Source: Pseudomonas lalucatii
GTDB taxonomy: Bacteria; Pseudomonadota; Gammaproteobacteria; Pseudomonadales; Pseudomonadaceae
Length of the DNA stretch: 64,000 nt
NCBI RefSeq assembly: GCF_018398425.1
Contig: NZ_JADPMV010000001.1
Span: forward strand, 1,550,001 to 1,614,000
Direction of reading: 5' to 3'
The translations under genes were made by a program, and so were the position numbers. Below, piece after piece: positions 52,940-62,697 of this stretch. Numbering within the stretch: the first letter of the stretch is position 1; each line of letters begins with the position of its first letter. A model generated the notes under the pieces. It saw only the letters and a list, made by a program, of their open reading frames with translations, was not told the DNA's origin and did no database searches.

Positions 52940-55000
52940 ATGCATTGCTTCTTCATCGCGCCGACCGGTTTCGGCGTCGGCCTGACCTCCACCAGCCTCG
53001 GCCTGGTCGGCGCCCTGGAACGCGCCGGGCTCAGGGTCGGCTTCTTCAAGCCCGTCGCCCAGCCGCACCCGGACGACACCGGCCCGGAGCGCTCCAGCGC
53101 CCTGATCGCCCGCACCCACGGCCTGCACTCGCCCGCGCCCCTGGCGCTGAGCCGGGTGGAACAGATGCTCGGCGACGGCCGGCTGGACGAGCTGCTGGAG
53201 GACCTCCTCGAGCGCTATCGGCAGGCCGCCGCGGACAAGGACGTGGTGATAGTCGAGGCCATGGTGCCGACCCGCCACACCAGCTACGCGGCGCGGGTCA
53301 ACTTCCACCTGGCCAAGAGCCTGGATGCCGAGGTGATCCTGGTCGCCGCCCCGGAGCAGGAGGGCCTGGGCGAGCTGTGCGACCGCCTGGAGATCCAGGC
53401 GCAGCAGTTCGGCGGCACCCAGGACCCCAAGGTGCTCGGAGTGATCCTCAACAAGGTGCGCAGCGAGGACGGCATCGCGGCCTACGCCCGGCGCCTGCAG
53501 GAGTGCTCGGCGCTGTTCAGGGGCGAGCACTTCCGCCTGCTCGGCTGCGTCCCCTGGCAGGACGAGCTGAATGCCCCGCGCAGCCGCGACATCGCCGAAC
53601 TGCTCGGCGCGCGGCTGCTCAATGCCGGCGACTACGAACAGCGCCGCGTGCTGCAGATCGTGCTCTGCGCCCGCGCCGTGGCCAATACGGTGCAGCTGCT
53701 CAAGCCCGGGACCCTGGTGGTGACGCCGGGCGACCGCGACGACATCATCCTCGCCGCCAGCCTGGCGGCGATGAACGGCGTGCCGCTGGCCGGGCTGCTG
53801 CTGTGCAGCGACTTCAATCCCGACCCGCGGATCATGCAGCTGTGCCGCGGCGCGCTGGCCAGCGGCCTGCCGGTGATGACCGTGAGCAGCGGCTCCTACG
53901 ACACCGCCACCCACCTGAACCGGCTGAACAAGGAGATTCCCCTGGACGACCGCGAACGCGCCGAGAAGGTCGCCGAGTTCGTCGCCGGTCACGTCGATCA
54001 CGACTGGCTGCGCGGCCGCTGCGGCGGCACGCAGGCGCTGCACCTGTCCCCCGCGGCGTTTCGCTACCAGCTGCTGCAGCGGGCCATGGCGGCGAACCGG
54101 CGCATCGTCCTGCCCGAAGGCAGCGAGCCGCGCACCGTGCAGGCCGCCGCCCTCTGCCAGGCCCGCGGCATCGCCCGCTGCGTGCTGCTGGGCAAGCCCG
54201 AGGAGGTCCGGGCCGTGGCCCAGGCGCAGGGCATCGAGCTGCCGCCCGGGCTGGAGATTCTCGACCCGGACCTGGTCCGGGCGCGCTATGTCGCGCCCAT
54301 GGTCGAGCTGCGCCAGGGCAAGGGCCTCAACGCGCCGATGGCCACCGCGCAGCTGGAGGACAACGTGGTACTGGGCACCATGATGCTGGCGCTGGGCGAG
54401 GTCGACGGCCTGGTCGCCGGTGCCATCCACACCACCGCCAACACCATCCGCCCGGCCCTGCAGCTGATCAAGACCGCGGCGGACTACAGCCTGGTGTCCT
54501 CGGTGTATTTCCTGCTGCTGCCGGACCAGGTGCTGGTGTATGGCGACTGCGCGGTCAACCCGCAGCCGAACGCCGAGCAGCTGGCGCAAATCGCCCTGCA
54601 GAGCGCCGACTCGGCCAGGGCCCTGGGCATCGTCCCACGACTGGCGATGCTCAGCTGCACCAGTGCCGACAGCGCCAAGGTCGCCGAGGCGACCCGCCTG
54701 GCCCGGCTGCGCCGGCCGGACCTGGCGCTCGACGGCCCGCTGCCCTACGACGCCGCCGGCGGCCGGCTGCAGACGCCGGACCGGCCGCCGGCAGAGCGTG
54801 CCACCGTGCTGGTGTTCCCCGACCTGGACAGCGGCAACAGCGCCTACCGGGCGCTGCAACGCGACACCCACTGCGTCGGCGTGGGGCCGATGCTGCAGGG
54901 GCTGCGCAAGCCGGTGAACGACCTGCCGCGCGGCGCCCAGGTCGATGACATCCTCTATACCGTCGCCCTGACGGCCATCCAGGCCGCCGACCTGCCATAG
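52940..55000 (+). CDS. pta: Phosphate acetyltransferase
   Basis: The 686-residue long-form Pta has three parts: an N-terminal dethiobiotin-synthetase-like P-loop domain (FIAPTGFGVGLTSTSLGLVG), a central DRTGG domain (TPGDRDDIILAASLAAMNG), and the C-terminal acetyl/butyryl transferase domain (RIVLPEGSEPRT, GLVAGAIHTTANTIRPALQ). It interconverts acetyl-CoA and acetyl phosphate. Acetate kinase normally precedes it in Pseudomonas (slyD - ackA - pta); here only DUF3565 lies between slyD and pta, with a 77-bp gap. So ackA is absent from this locus. Confidence 0.95.
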   Translation: MHCFFIAPTGFGVGLTSTSLGLVGALERAGLRVGFFKPVAQPHPDDTGPERSSALIARTHGLHSPAPLALSRVEQMLGDGRLDELLEDLLERYRQAAADKDVVIVEAMVPTRHTSYAARVNFHLAKSLDAEVILVAAPEQEGLGELCDRLEIQAQQFGGTQDPKVLGVILNKVRSEDGIAAYARRLQECSALFRGEHFRLLGCVPWQDELNAPRSRDIAELLGARLLNAGDYEQRRVLQIVLCARAVANTVQLLKPGTLVVTPGDRDDIILAASLAAMNGVPLAGLLLCSDFNPDPRIMQLCRGALASGLPVMTVSSGSYDTATHLNRLNKEIPLDDRERAEKVAEFVAGHVDHDWLRGRCGGTQALHLSPAAFRYQLLQRAMAANRRIVLPEGSEPRTVQAAALCQARGIARCVLLGKPEEVRAVAQAQGIELPPGLEILDPDLVRARYVAPMVELRQGKGLNAPMATAQLEDNVVLGTMMLALGEVDGLVAGAIHTTANTIRPALQLIKTAADYSLVSSVYFLLLPDQVLVYGDCAVNPQPNAEQLAQIALQSADSARALGIVPRLAMLSCTSADSAKVAEATRLARLRRPDLALDGPLPYDAAGGRLQTPDRPPAERATVLVFPDLDSGNSAYRALQRDTHCVGVGPMLQGLRKPVNDLPRGAQVDDILYTVALTAIQAADLP

Positions 55001-55171
55001 GCCGCGGCCTCGCTGGCAGAAACAGCGGCAACTGGTGGCGATTTGTGCTGATCGCCAGGGTTCGCCGGGCTTGCAGTTCGGTCGGCAGCGGTTAACCTGT
55101 GCGCCGACCGACCCGCGGAGGACAACCGCGGGCATCCGACGACCGGGGCCTGTCCCCCTTGGCCGAGGCAC

Positions 55172-56086
55172 ATGCCCCCCATGTTGCATTTCCTGCCCGC
55201 CGCCCTGCGCGGCCTGCTCGGTGCCAGCCTGCTGGCGCTCAACACCCTGTTCTGGTGCTGGCCCCTGTTCGCCGTGACCCTGCTGAAGATCTGCCTGCCG
55301 TTCGCCGCCGCGCAGCGCCTGGGCAATCGGCTGATGAACTTCATCCACGAGGCCTGGATCAGCTGCAACAAGGCCTGGATGAATCTGCTGGGGCAGACGC
55401 GCTGGCGAGTCGAGGGCCTGCCGGATCTGGATTACCAGCACTCCTATCTGGTCACCAGCAATCACCAGAGCTGGGTCGACATCCTGGCCCTGCAGTACCT
55501 GCTCAACCGGCGCATCCGTCCGCTGAAGTTCTTTCTCAAGCAGGAGCTGATCTGGGTGCCGGTGATCGGCCTGTGCTGGTGGGCCCTGGGCTTCCCCTTC
55601 ATGAAGCGCTACTCCAAGGCCTACCTGGCCAGGCACCCGGAGAAGAAGGGCAAGGACCTGGAGACCACCCGGCGCACCTGCGCGAAGTTCCGCGACAACC
55701 CGGTGAGCATCTTCAACTTCCTCGAGGGCACGCGCTTCACCCCGGCCAAACATAGCGCCCAGGCCTCGCCGTTCCGCCACCTGCTCAAGCCCAAGGCCGG
55801 CGGTATCGCCTTCGTGCTCGATGCCATGGGCGAGCAGCTGCACGCCATCGTCAACGTCACCATCCATTACCCCCAGGGCAACCCGAGCTTCTGGACCCTG
55901 CTCAGCGGCGAGCTGGGGGACGTGGTGGTGAACCTGCGCCGGCTGCCGATCGACCCCGCCTTCATCGGCCGCAACTACGATCAGGACGATGACTACCGCC
56001 TGGCGTTCCAGCAATGGGTCAACCAGCTGTGGCTGGCCAAGGACGCCGAACTGGCCGAGCTGCACCGCCGCGACCCCGCCCGCTGA
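55172..56086 (+). CDS. Membrane 1-acylglycerol-3-phosphate-type acyltransferase (PlsC/YihG-like)
   Basis: A 304-residue acyltransferase. A hydrophobic N-terminal helix (LLALNTLFWCWPLFAVTLLK) precedes the catalytic block: NHQSWVDILAL (HX4D), FLKQELIWVPVIG and FLEGTRFTPAK (block III). YihG-type enzymes set acyl chains at the sn-2 position of phospholipids. The start may be 55172 or the ATG three codons later. It stands after pta with a 170-bp gap. Confidence 0.9.
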   Translation: MPPMLHFLPAALRGLLGASLLALNTLFWCWPLFAVTLLKICLPFAAAQRLGNRLMNFIHEAWISCNKAWMNLLGQTRWRVEGLPDLDYQHSYLVTSNHQSWVDILALQYLLNRRIRPLKFFLKQELIWVPVIGLCWWALGFPFMKRYSKAYLARHPEKKGKDLETTRRTCAKFRDNPVSIFNFLEGTRFTPAKHSAQASPFRHLLKPKAGGIAFVLDAMGEQLHAIVNVTIHYPQGNPSFWTLLSGELGDVVVNLRRLPIDPAFIGRNYDQDDDYRLAFQQWVNQLWLAKDAELAELHRRDPAR

Positions 56087-56102
56087 CCCCGCGCTCCGGC
56101 GG

Positions 56103-58253
56103 CTAGCGTTTGGGCTTGGGGTACAGCGGCAGCGCGTCCCAGTCCAGCTGCGCCGGGAAGTCCTGCGCGTCGTCCAGCGGCAGCCCCGGCGCGACCAGGA
56201 AGCCCTGCATGATCGCGCACTGGTGCTCCACCAGCCAGTCGCGCTGGGCGGCGGTCTCCACCCCCTCGGCGATCACCTCCAGGCCGAGGTTGCGGCCCAG
56301 GTCGATGATGGTGCTGACCACCGCCGCATCCCGTGGCGACTCCAGCATGTTGGCGATGAACAGGCGGTCGATCTTCAGCGTGTCCAGCTCGAAGTGCCGC
56401 AGATAGGCCAGGGAGGAATAGCCGGTGCCGAAGTCGTCGATGGCGATCTTCACCCCCAGCTGGCGCAACTGGCGCAGCTGCTCCTGGGTGTTCTCCAGGC
56501 TCTGCATCAGCGCGCTCTCGGTCACTTCCACCTCCAGTTGCGCCGGGTTCAGCTCGTACTCGTCCAGCACCCGCCCCAGGTCATCCGCCAGTTGCGGCAT
56601 GCCGAACTGCACCGGGCTGACGTTCAGGCTGAGCACCAGGTCGCCGCCGGCGGGCCGCGGCATGTCGCAGAACTGCCGCGCCCCCTGGCGGAAGATCCAG
56701 TCGCCCAGGCGGTTGATCAGGCGGGTTTCCTCGAGCAGGGGGATGAACACGCTGGGGGCCACGGTTCCGGCGACCCGGTGCTGCCAGCGCAGCAGGGCCT
56801 CGAAGCCGCGCAGCCGGCCGCTGTCCAGGTAGATCTGCGGCTGGTAGACGAGGGTGAAGTCGTCCTGCTCGATGGCGGTGCGCAGGCTCTCCTCGAGCAT
56901 CAGCCGCGAACGCGCACGGCCGTTCATCTCCGGCAGGAAGAAGCGGTACTGCTGGCGGCCGGCGCGCTTGGCCTCGTACATCGCCATGTCCGCCGCACGC
57001 AGCAGGCTCTCCACGCTCTGTCCGCACTCGGGAAAGCAGGCGATGCCGACGCTGGCGCCGACCGTGAAGTCGACGCCGTTGAGGCTGTGGCGCACCGACA
57101 CCTGCTCGATCAGCTTTTCCGCCACGCGCGCCGCGTCCTCGGTATGGGAAAGGCCGTCGATCACCGCGGTGAATTCGTCGCCGCCGACCCGAGCCAGGGT
57201 GTCGTAGGGGCGCAGGCTGTGCCTCAGTTGCTCGCCGACCCGGCGCAGCAACTGATCGCCGACGCCATGGCCGAGGGAGTCGTTGATCCGCTTGAATCCA
57301 TCCAGGTCGAGGTAGAGCAGGGCCAGACGCTGGCCGCTGCGCCCCGAGCGCGAGAGCGCCGCCTCCAGGGCCTGGTGGAAGCCGCGCCGATTGAGCAGGC
57401 CGGTCAAGGGGTCGGTCACCGCCAGGGATTCCAGCTGGGTGTGCAGGGTTCGCACCACCGACATGTCCAGGGCCAGGACCACCATGGCCCGCTGCAGCCT
57501 GGGCAGCGGCGAACAGGACAGGGCCACCGGCACGCTGTCGCCGTCCCCGGTGCGCAGGCTCGCCTCATGCACGCGATAGGTCTTGCCCTGCTGCCATTGC
57601 TGGTAGAACTCTGACGAGCGCCAGTCGCAGCCGACCTCGGGGCTGCGCAGGTGGGACAGCAGCGCGCTGCCCTGCAGCTCCGCCACCGTGCAGCGCAGCA
57701 TCTGCGCCATGGCCGGGTTGGCGAAACGCACCAGGCCATCCTCGCCGACCACCATGATGCCTTCGGCGGCGTTATCCAGTACCGAGGCGTTGAAGGCCCG
57801 TGCGCTGTCGAGCTGCTGGGTCAGCTGCAGCAGCTCGCTGCGGTTGCGTTCGTGATCGAGCAGCGAGTGGATCTTGTGGCGCAACACCTTGGGGTCGAAG
57901 GGCTTGAGCATGAAGTCCACCGCACCGGTGGCATAGCCCTGGAGCACGGCATCCTCGGTCTGGGCGATGGCCGAGACGAAGATGATCGGGATGAAGCGGG
58001 TGCGCGGGTTGCCGCGCATCAGCCGCGCCACCTCGAAGCCATCCATGTGCGGCATCTGCACGTCCAGCAGCACCAGGCCCACATCCTCGTTCAACAGGCA
58101 CTGCAGCGCGGCTTCCCCGGAGCTCACGCAACGCAGCTGCCAGTCGCCGTCCTCGAGCAGCGCCTGCATGGCCTCGAGATTTTCCGGTCGGTCATCCACC
58201 ACCAGCAGGGTCTGCGCCCGCCCCGGCTTTCGCTTTTCCTGCAGCTGTGCCAT
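56103..58253 (-). CDS. Response regulator with PAS, GGDEF and EAL domains
   Basis: The 716-residue product has, in order: receiver (about 14-130, D64 in LVLLDVQMPHMDG), PAS (about 150-270), GGDEF (RVGGDEFTAV intact) and EAL (FEALLRWQH, NVSPVQFG, DDFGTGYSSLAYL, EGVETAAQ). Both active sites look competent, so it may make and break cyclic di-GMP, or one half may be regulatory. The start at 58253 has AGGAG ahead. The hybrid kinase is 47 bp upstream on the same strand, so it is the likely phosphodonor. Confidence 0.95.
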   Translation of the reverse strand: MAQLQEKRKPGRAQTLLVVDDRPENLEAMQALLEDGDWQLRCVSSGEAALQCLLNEDVGLVLLDVQMPHMDGFEVARLMRGNPRTRFIPIIFVSAIAQTEDAVLQGYATGAVDFMLKPFDPKVLRHKIHSLLDHERNRSELLQLTQQLDSARAFNASVLDNAAEGIMVVGEDGLVRFANPAMAQMLRCTVAELQGSALLSHLRSPEVGCDWRSSEFYQQWQQGKTYRVHEASLRTGDGDSVPVALSCSPLPRLQRAMVVLALDMSVVRTLHTQLESLAVTDPLTGLLNRRGFHQALEAALSRSGRSGQRLALLYLDLDGFKRINDSLGHGVGDQLLRRVGEQLRHSLRPYDTLARVGGDEFTAVIDGLSHTEDAARVAEKLIEQVSVRHSLNGVDFTVGASVGIACFPECGQSVESLLRAADMAMYEAKRAGRQQYRFFLPEMNGRARSRLMLEESLRTAIEQDDFTLVYQPQIYLDSGRLRGFEALLRWQHRVAGTVAPSVFIPLLEETRLINRLGDWIFRQGARQFCDMPRPAGGDLVLSLNVSPVQFGMPQLADDLGRVLDEYELNPAQLEVEVTESALMQSLENTQEQLRQLRQLGVKIAIDDFGTGYSSLAYLRHFELDTLKIDRLFIANMLESPRDAAVVSTIIDLGRNLGLEVIAEGVETAAQRDWLVEHQCAIMQGFLVAPGLPLDDAQDFPAQLDWDALPLYPKPKR

Positions 58254-58300
58254 GCCTGTCTCCTGTGTTCTCGATGACGTTCCCTGCCGATCCTCGCGGA

Positions 58301-61300
58301 TCAGGCAGGGCCGGCGGGGACGCTCCGTGTCCCGTCCAAGCCCTGGGGCGGCGTGCTCAGCCAGCGGGTCAGCATGTCCATCAACTGCCCCTGGCTGACC
58401 GGCTTGGCCAGGTAGTCGTCTGCTCCGGCCGCCAGGCATTTCTCCCGGTCGCCCTTCATCGCATGGGCGGTCAGGGCGATGATCGGCACGATGCAGCCGT
58501 GCTCCTGCTTGAGCACCTGGGTCGCGCTGTAGCCGTCCATCCGGGGCATGGCCATGTCCATCAGGATCAGGTCGCTGCCCGCCTGCAGGTAACTGGCGAT
58601 GGCCTCCAGGCCGTCGCCGGCGACGCTGACCTCGAGGCCGGCCTCGTCGAGCAGCGCGCTGAGCGCGTAGACGTTGCGCACATCGTCGTCCACCAGCAGC
58701 ACGCGCCGGCCGGCCAGCCCCGCCGTCACCGACCGGGCCGGCAGCGCCAAGGGCTGCTCCACGGCACCCACGCTGCCGAGGAAGCCCTGCACGGCCAGGC
58801 TCAGTGCGTGCAGGTCCTCGCCCTGCTTGCGCACCACCACCGCGCTGTAGCGCCGCAGCCGCTGCAGGCTCAGCTGGGTGACGTCCACCCCGGTATTGAT
58901 CACCACCCGGGCGCCCTTCAAGGGGCTGTGCCGGTCGAGGGTCTCGAGCAGGTCGAAGCCGTCCCGGTCGGGCAGGTCGAGATCGATCACCAGCGCCGCG
59001 AAATTGCGCTCGGCATAGGCATCCAGCGCCTCGCCGGCGTTGGCGCAGCTGACCACCTCGAAGCCCAGCTGCTGCAGATGCTCGCGGTAGTGCTCGCGCT
59101 CGACCTCGACGTCCTCCACCAGCAGCAGGGCCGGCGCCGGGGTCTGGCCGTCGCGCCGCAGCTCGACGAAGACCCGTTCGAGGTCGTCGCGGCTGATCGG
59201 CTTGACCAGGTAGCGCGGGCCGTCCTCGCTCCAGTCGGCCGGCTGCGGCACGCAGGAGATGATGTGCACCGGCGTCTCGCGATGCTCGGCCTGCCCGCGC
59301 AGGTGCCGATACAGCTGCCAACCGCTGATGTCCGGCAGCAGGATGTCCAGGATCACCGCGCTGAAGCTTTCGTGCCGCAACAGCTCGAGCGCCTGCCGGC
59401 CGGTGCGGCAATGCACGCTGGCGAAGCCGTGCGCATAGGCCTCCTCGGCCAGCACCGAGGCGAAGCTGGCATTGTCCTCGACTATCAGCACCGCGGGGCC
59501 CACGCCGCGCCGCTGCGGTCGGTCGTCGGGGGCCGCCTCCTGCACCGGCGGCTGCTGCAGGGGCAGGCTCAGGGTGAAGCACGCGCCCTGCCCCGGCGCG
59601 CTCTGCACCCGCACCTCACCGCCGAGGGCCTGCGCCAGTTGGCGGGTGATCGCCAGGCCCAGGCCGGTGCCGCCGAAGCGGCGGCTGGTGGAGCCGTCGA
59701 TCTGCTGAAACGCCTGAAAGATCAGCTCGTGCTGGTCGGCGGCGATGCCGATGCCGCTGTCGCGCACGTCGAAACTCAGGCGCGGTCCATCGTCGTCGGC
59801 ACGCCCGGCCTCGACCGCCACGTCCAGGCGCACCTCGCCCCGCTCGGTGAATTTCACCGCGTTGGACACCAGGTTGCGCAGTATCTGCTGCAGGCGGGCG
59901 CGGTCGGCATACACCAGCGGCGGCACCTCCGCCTGCACCTGGGTATGCAGCTGCAGGCCCTTGAGTTCGGCCATCGGGCGCATGCTCGCATCCAGCTCCA
60001 CCAGCACCTCGCGCACGTCCAGCGGCTCCAGCTTGAGCTGAATGCGGCCGGATTCGACCTTGGCCAGATCGAGCACGCTATTGATCAACTGCAGCAGGTC
60101 GCTGCCGGCGCGGTGCACGATATCCGCGTGCTGGGCCTGCTTCTGCGTGAGGTTGCCGGCGCTGTTCTGGCGCAGCTGGTCGCTGAGGATCAGGATGCTG
60201 TTGAGCGGGGTGCGCAGCTCATGGGACATGTTGGCGAGGAACTCGGACTTGTAGCGGTTGGCCAGCACCAGTTGCTCGGCCTGCTCGTGCAGCCGCCGCT
60301 CGGCCGCCTTGCGCTCGCTGATGTCGATGATCACCGCCTGCACCAGGATGTTGTCGCCGCTGCGCAGCGGCGACAGGCCGACTTCCAGGGGGATCAGCCG
60401 GCCGTCGCGGTGCTGGCCGAACAGTTCGCGGTTGCTGCCCATGCGCCGCGGCTCGGGGTTGTCCTGGTAGGCGCGGCGGGACGGCACGTGCCCGGCGCGC
60501 TTGTCCTCCGGCAGGAGGATCTCCAGCGGCTGTTCGAGCAGCGCCTGGCGCGGATAGCCGAACAGCAGCTCGGCCTGCTGGTTGACCATGGCGATCCGGC
60601 CATCGCTGTCGACCAGGACGATGGCGTTGGGCGAGGCCTCCACCACCATACGAAAACGCTCCTCGCGTTCGCGCAGCTGCTCGGTCGCCGTCTGGCTGAC
60701 GTACAGCTGGCGCTCGCGCTGGTACAGGTAGCCGCCCGTCAGCAGGGCCAGCAGACCGGCGGCGGTCAGCCCCATCCACAGGCTGAAGGTCATGCTCCGC
60801 CGCGCCAGCGAGACTTCGTACAGCCGGCTGCTGCTGACGGTCAGGGTCCAGGTGCGGCCATACAGCGGCAACTCCATGGTGTGGGTGAAGAGCGCAGCCG
60901 CGCCTGCGGTTTCGGCGGCCTCGCCCAACAGGGCGCTGCCCGCCTGGCGATCCACGACGCGGATATCGAACAGCCGACTCTGCGCACCGAGAATGCCGGC
61001 CATCAGGTCATGGCTGCGAAAGGCACCGTAGACGTAGCCATGCAAGGCCTCGCGCCGCGCCCGCTCGGTGTCCAGCGGCAAGCCGGGACGAAACACCGGC
61101 AGGTACAGCAGCATCCCGGCCTGCACGTCCGACTCGGTCTCCTGCATCAGGATCACCGGCGCACTGAGGGCCGCATCGCCACTGTGCAGGGCCAGGACGA
61201 TCGCCTCCCGGCGCAGCGGCTCGCTGAACATGTCGTAGCCCTGGGCTCGCCGGTTGCGCCAGTCGAACGGGCTGATGTAGTCGATCAGCACGTATTCCTC

Positions 61301-61726
61301 GCGCGGGCCGGCGGGAAAGGCCCGATAGTCCTCGCGACCGGAGGCCTCGATCGCGCCGAGAAAGTCGTCGAGCTGCCCCCGGCGCAGGTAGCGGGCCCAG
61401 CCCAGGGCCTGGATGCCCGGATAACGGTCCTGCAGATGCAACTGCTCGACCGCCCTCTCCCACTCGAGCAGGGAAACCTCGTCGCTGCCGATGATCAGCC
61501 CGGACATACCGCGCAGCACCATTTCGTAGGCGCGCATGCGATGGATGATCCGCTGGCCGACGTCCTGCGCCTCGAGCTCGAAGCGCTGCCGCGCTTCTTC
61601 CCGACTGCTCGTCTCGAGGGCCTGCCACTGCCAGACGATCGAGCCACCCAAGCCGAGCAGCAGGGCCAGGGTGACCCCTAGCGCCAACCAGGGTTTGGGG
61701 GAAACGGATCGCGACTGGTCGTCCAT
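58301..61726 (-). CDS. CHASE-PAS hybrid histidine kinase with three receiver domains
   Basis: A 1141-residue membrane kinase. A helix at 13-34 and another near 311-334 frame a periplasmic CHASE sensor (GIQALGWARYL, DYISPFDWRNRR). PAS follows (350-470), then HisKA with H502 in MSHELRTPLNS and the ATPase domain (NLVSNAVKFTERG, GTGLGLAITRQL). Three receivers end the chain: LIVEDNASF / VILDILLPD, LLLVEDVEV / VIDLDLPD, and LLVDDDVRN / ILMDMAMPRMDG with AKPVS. No Hpt domain is present. It probably feeds the cyclic-di-GMP regulator downstream. Confidence 0.94.
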   Translation of the reverse strand: MDDQSRSVSPKPWLALGVTLALLLGLGGSIVWQWQALETSSREEARQRFELEAQDVGQRIIHRMRAYEMVLRGMSGLIIGSDEVSLLEWERAVEQLHLQDRYPGIQALGWARYLRRGQLDDFLGAIEASGREDYRAFPAGPREEYVLIDYISPFDWRNRRAQGYDMFSEPLRREAIVLALHSGDAALSAPVILMQETESDVQAGMLLYLPVFRPGLPLDTERARREALHGYVYGAFRSHDLMAGILGAQSRLFDIRVVDRQAGSALLGEAAETAGAAALFTHTMELPLYGRTWTLTVSSSRLYEVSLARRSMTFSLWMGLTAAGLLALLTGGYLYQRERQLYVSQTATEQLREREERFRMVVEASPNAIVLVDSDGRIAMVNQQAELLFGYPRQALLEQPLEILLPEDKRAGHVPSRRAYQDNPEPRRMGSNRELFGQHRDGRLIPLEVGLSPLRSGDNILVQAVIIDISERKAAERRLHEQAEQLVLANRYKSEFLANMSHELRTPLNSILILSDQLRQNSAGNLTQKQAQHADIVHRAGSDLLQLINSVLDLAKVESGRIQLKLEPLDVREVLVELDASMRPMAELKGLQLHTQVQAEVPPLVYADRARLQQILRNLVSNAVKFTERGEVRLDVAVEAGRADDDGPRLSFDVRDSGIGIAADQHELIFQAFQQIDGSTSRRFGGTGLGLAITRQLAQALGGEVRVQSAPGQGACFTLSLPLQQPPVQEAAPDDRPQRRGVGPAVLIVEDNASFASVLAEEAYAHGFASVHCRTGRQALELLRHESFSAVILDILLPDISGWQLYRHLRGQAEHRETPVHIISCVPQPADWSEDGPRYLVKPISRDDLERVFVELRRDGQTPAPALLLVEDVEVEREHYREHLQQLGFEVVSCANAGEALDAYAERNFAALVIDLDLPDRDGFDLLETLDRHSPLKGARVVINTGVDVTQLSLQRLRRYSAVVVRKQGEDLHALSLAVQGFLGSVGAVEQPLALPARSVTAGLAGRRVLLVDDDVRNVYALSALLDEAGLEVSVAGDGLEAIASYLQAGSDLILMDMAMPRMDGYSATQVLKQEHGCIVPIIALTAHAMKGDREKCLAAGADDYLAKPVSQGQLMDMLTRWLSTPPQGLDGTRSVPAGPA

Positions 61727-61852
61727 GACTTCTCCTGAATCCTGCCATGACGGCCATGCCCAACCAGAGGGGCAAGCACGTCGTGGAACTCAAGGAAGCA
61801 GTCTAGTCAGGAATCGGGCACAGGGCCGGCGCTGGAGGTCAGTGGCGCACAG

Positions 61853-61878
61853 AAAAAAGCCCCGCAGACGCGGGGCTT
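61853..61878 (-). terminator. Rho-independent terminator after the OmpA-like lipoprotein pair
   Basis: AAGCCCCGC and GCGGGGCTT form a 9-bp stem with loop AGAC. Six T follow on the minus strand, 16 bp past the lipoprotein stop. Confidence 0.93.
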
Positions 61879-61893
61879 GCCGTCTGCGCCGGC

Positions 61894-62550
61894 TCAGAGC
61901 GGGCGCAGATTGATCTCGACGCGACGGTTCTGCGCCCGGCCGGCCTCGTTGGCATTGCTGGCGATCGGCTGGTTGGGGCCGGCGCCATAGGCGGAGATCC
62001 GCGCCGGCGCTACGCCGTTGCCCGACAGGTAGGCCGCCACGCTCTGCGCACGGCGATTCGACAGGTCCTGGTTCAGTGCCAGCGAGCCGGTGCTGTCGGT
62101 ATGGCCGACGATGTCGATGCCGTTCTTGTCGAACTCCTTGAACACCAGCACCAGGGAATTGAGCGTCGGGTAGAAGCCGCTGGAGACATCCGCCGAATTG
62201 CTGGCGAAGGTGATGTTGCCCGGCATGATCAGCTTCAGCTCATCGCCATTGCGCTGGACCTGCACCCCGGTGCCCTGCAGCGTCTGGCGCAGCTTGGCCT
62301 CCTGGGTATCGACGTAGTAGCCGTAACCGCCACCGGCGGCGCCGCCCACGGCCGCGCCGATCAGCGCGCCCTTGGCGCGGTCCTTCTTGCTCGAGGTCGC
62401 CGCCCCGATCACCGCTCCGGTGACGGCGCCGACGCCACCGTAGATTCCCGCCTTGCCGGCCTCGCGCTCGCCGGTGTAGGGGTTGGTCGTGCAGCCGGCC
62501 AACAGGGTCAAGGCGGCAGCCAGCAGGGTCGGGTTACGCCAGTGCTTCAT
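61894..62550 (-). CDS. OmpA-family lipoprotein with glycine zipper (copy 2)
   Basis: A 218-residue lipoprotein: signal peptide ending LLAGC, then a glycine-zipper stretch (GGVGAVTGAVIGAA, ALIGAAVGGAAGGGYGYY) that may insert in or stack on the membrane, then the OmpA peptidoglycan-binding domain (NITFASNSADV, IDIVGHTDSTGS, LSNRRAQSVAAYL, GRAQNRRVEINLRPL). It ties the outer membrane to the cell wall. The gene upstream is a close paralogue. Confidence 0.93.
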   Translation of the reverse strand: MKHWRNPTLLAAALTLLAGCTTNPYTGEREAGKAGIYGGVGAVTGAVIGAATSSKKDRAKGALIGAAVGGAAGGGYGYYVDTQEAKLRQTLQGTGVQVQRNGDELKLIMPGNITFASNSADVSSGFYPTLNSLVLVFKEFDKNGIDIVGHTDSTGSLALNQDLSNRRAQSVAAYLSGNGVAPARISAYGAGPNQPIASNANEAGRAQNRRVEINLRPL

Positions 62551-62697
62551 AGATAGGTCCTTATCGGGGTTGTTCTGCGAGTTGGAGGTCGAGCAGAGGT
62601 GTTCGAGGCGCCAGGCGCCTCGAAGTTCCGTGGCAGCTTAGCAGGCGCTTCCCCGACATGTTGCGACGCGTCGCAAGGGGCCGCCGGCCGAGCGCCG

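Noticed and set aside
52859..56065. A 1068-codon antisense frame over pta and the acyltransferase
   Set aside because: Antisense to two clear genes and of the same low-complexity His/Gln/Ala composition; no domain or ribosome site.
58247..61681. An 1144-codon plus-strand frame opposite the hybrid kinase
   Set aside because: The kinase on the minus strand has every expected motif; the opposite frame does not resemble any protein.
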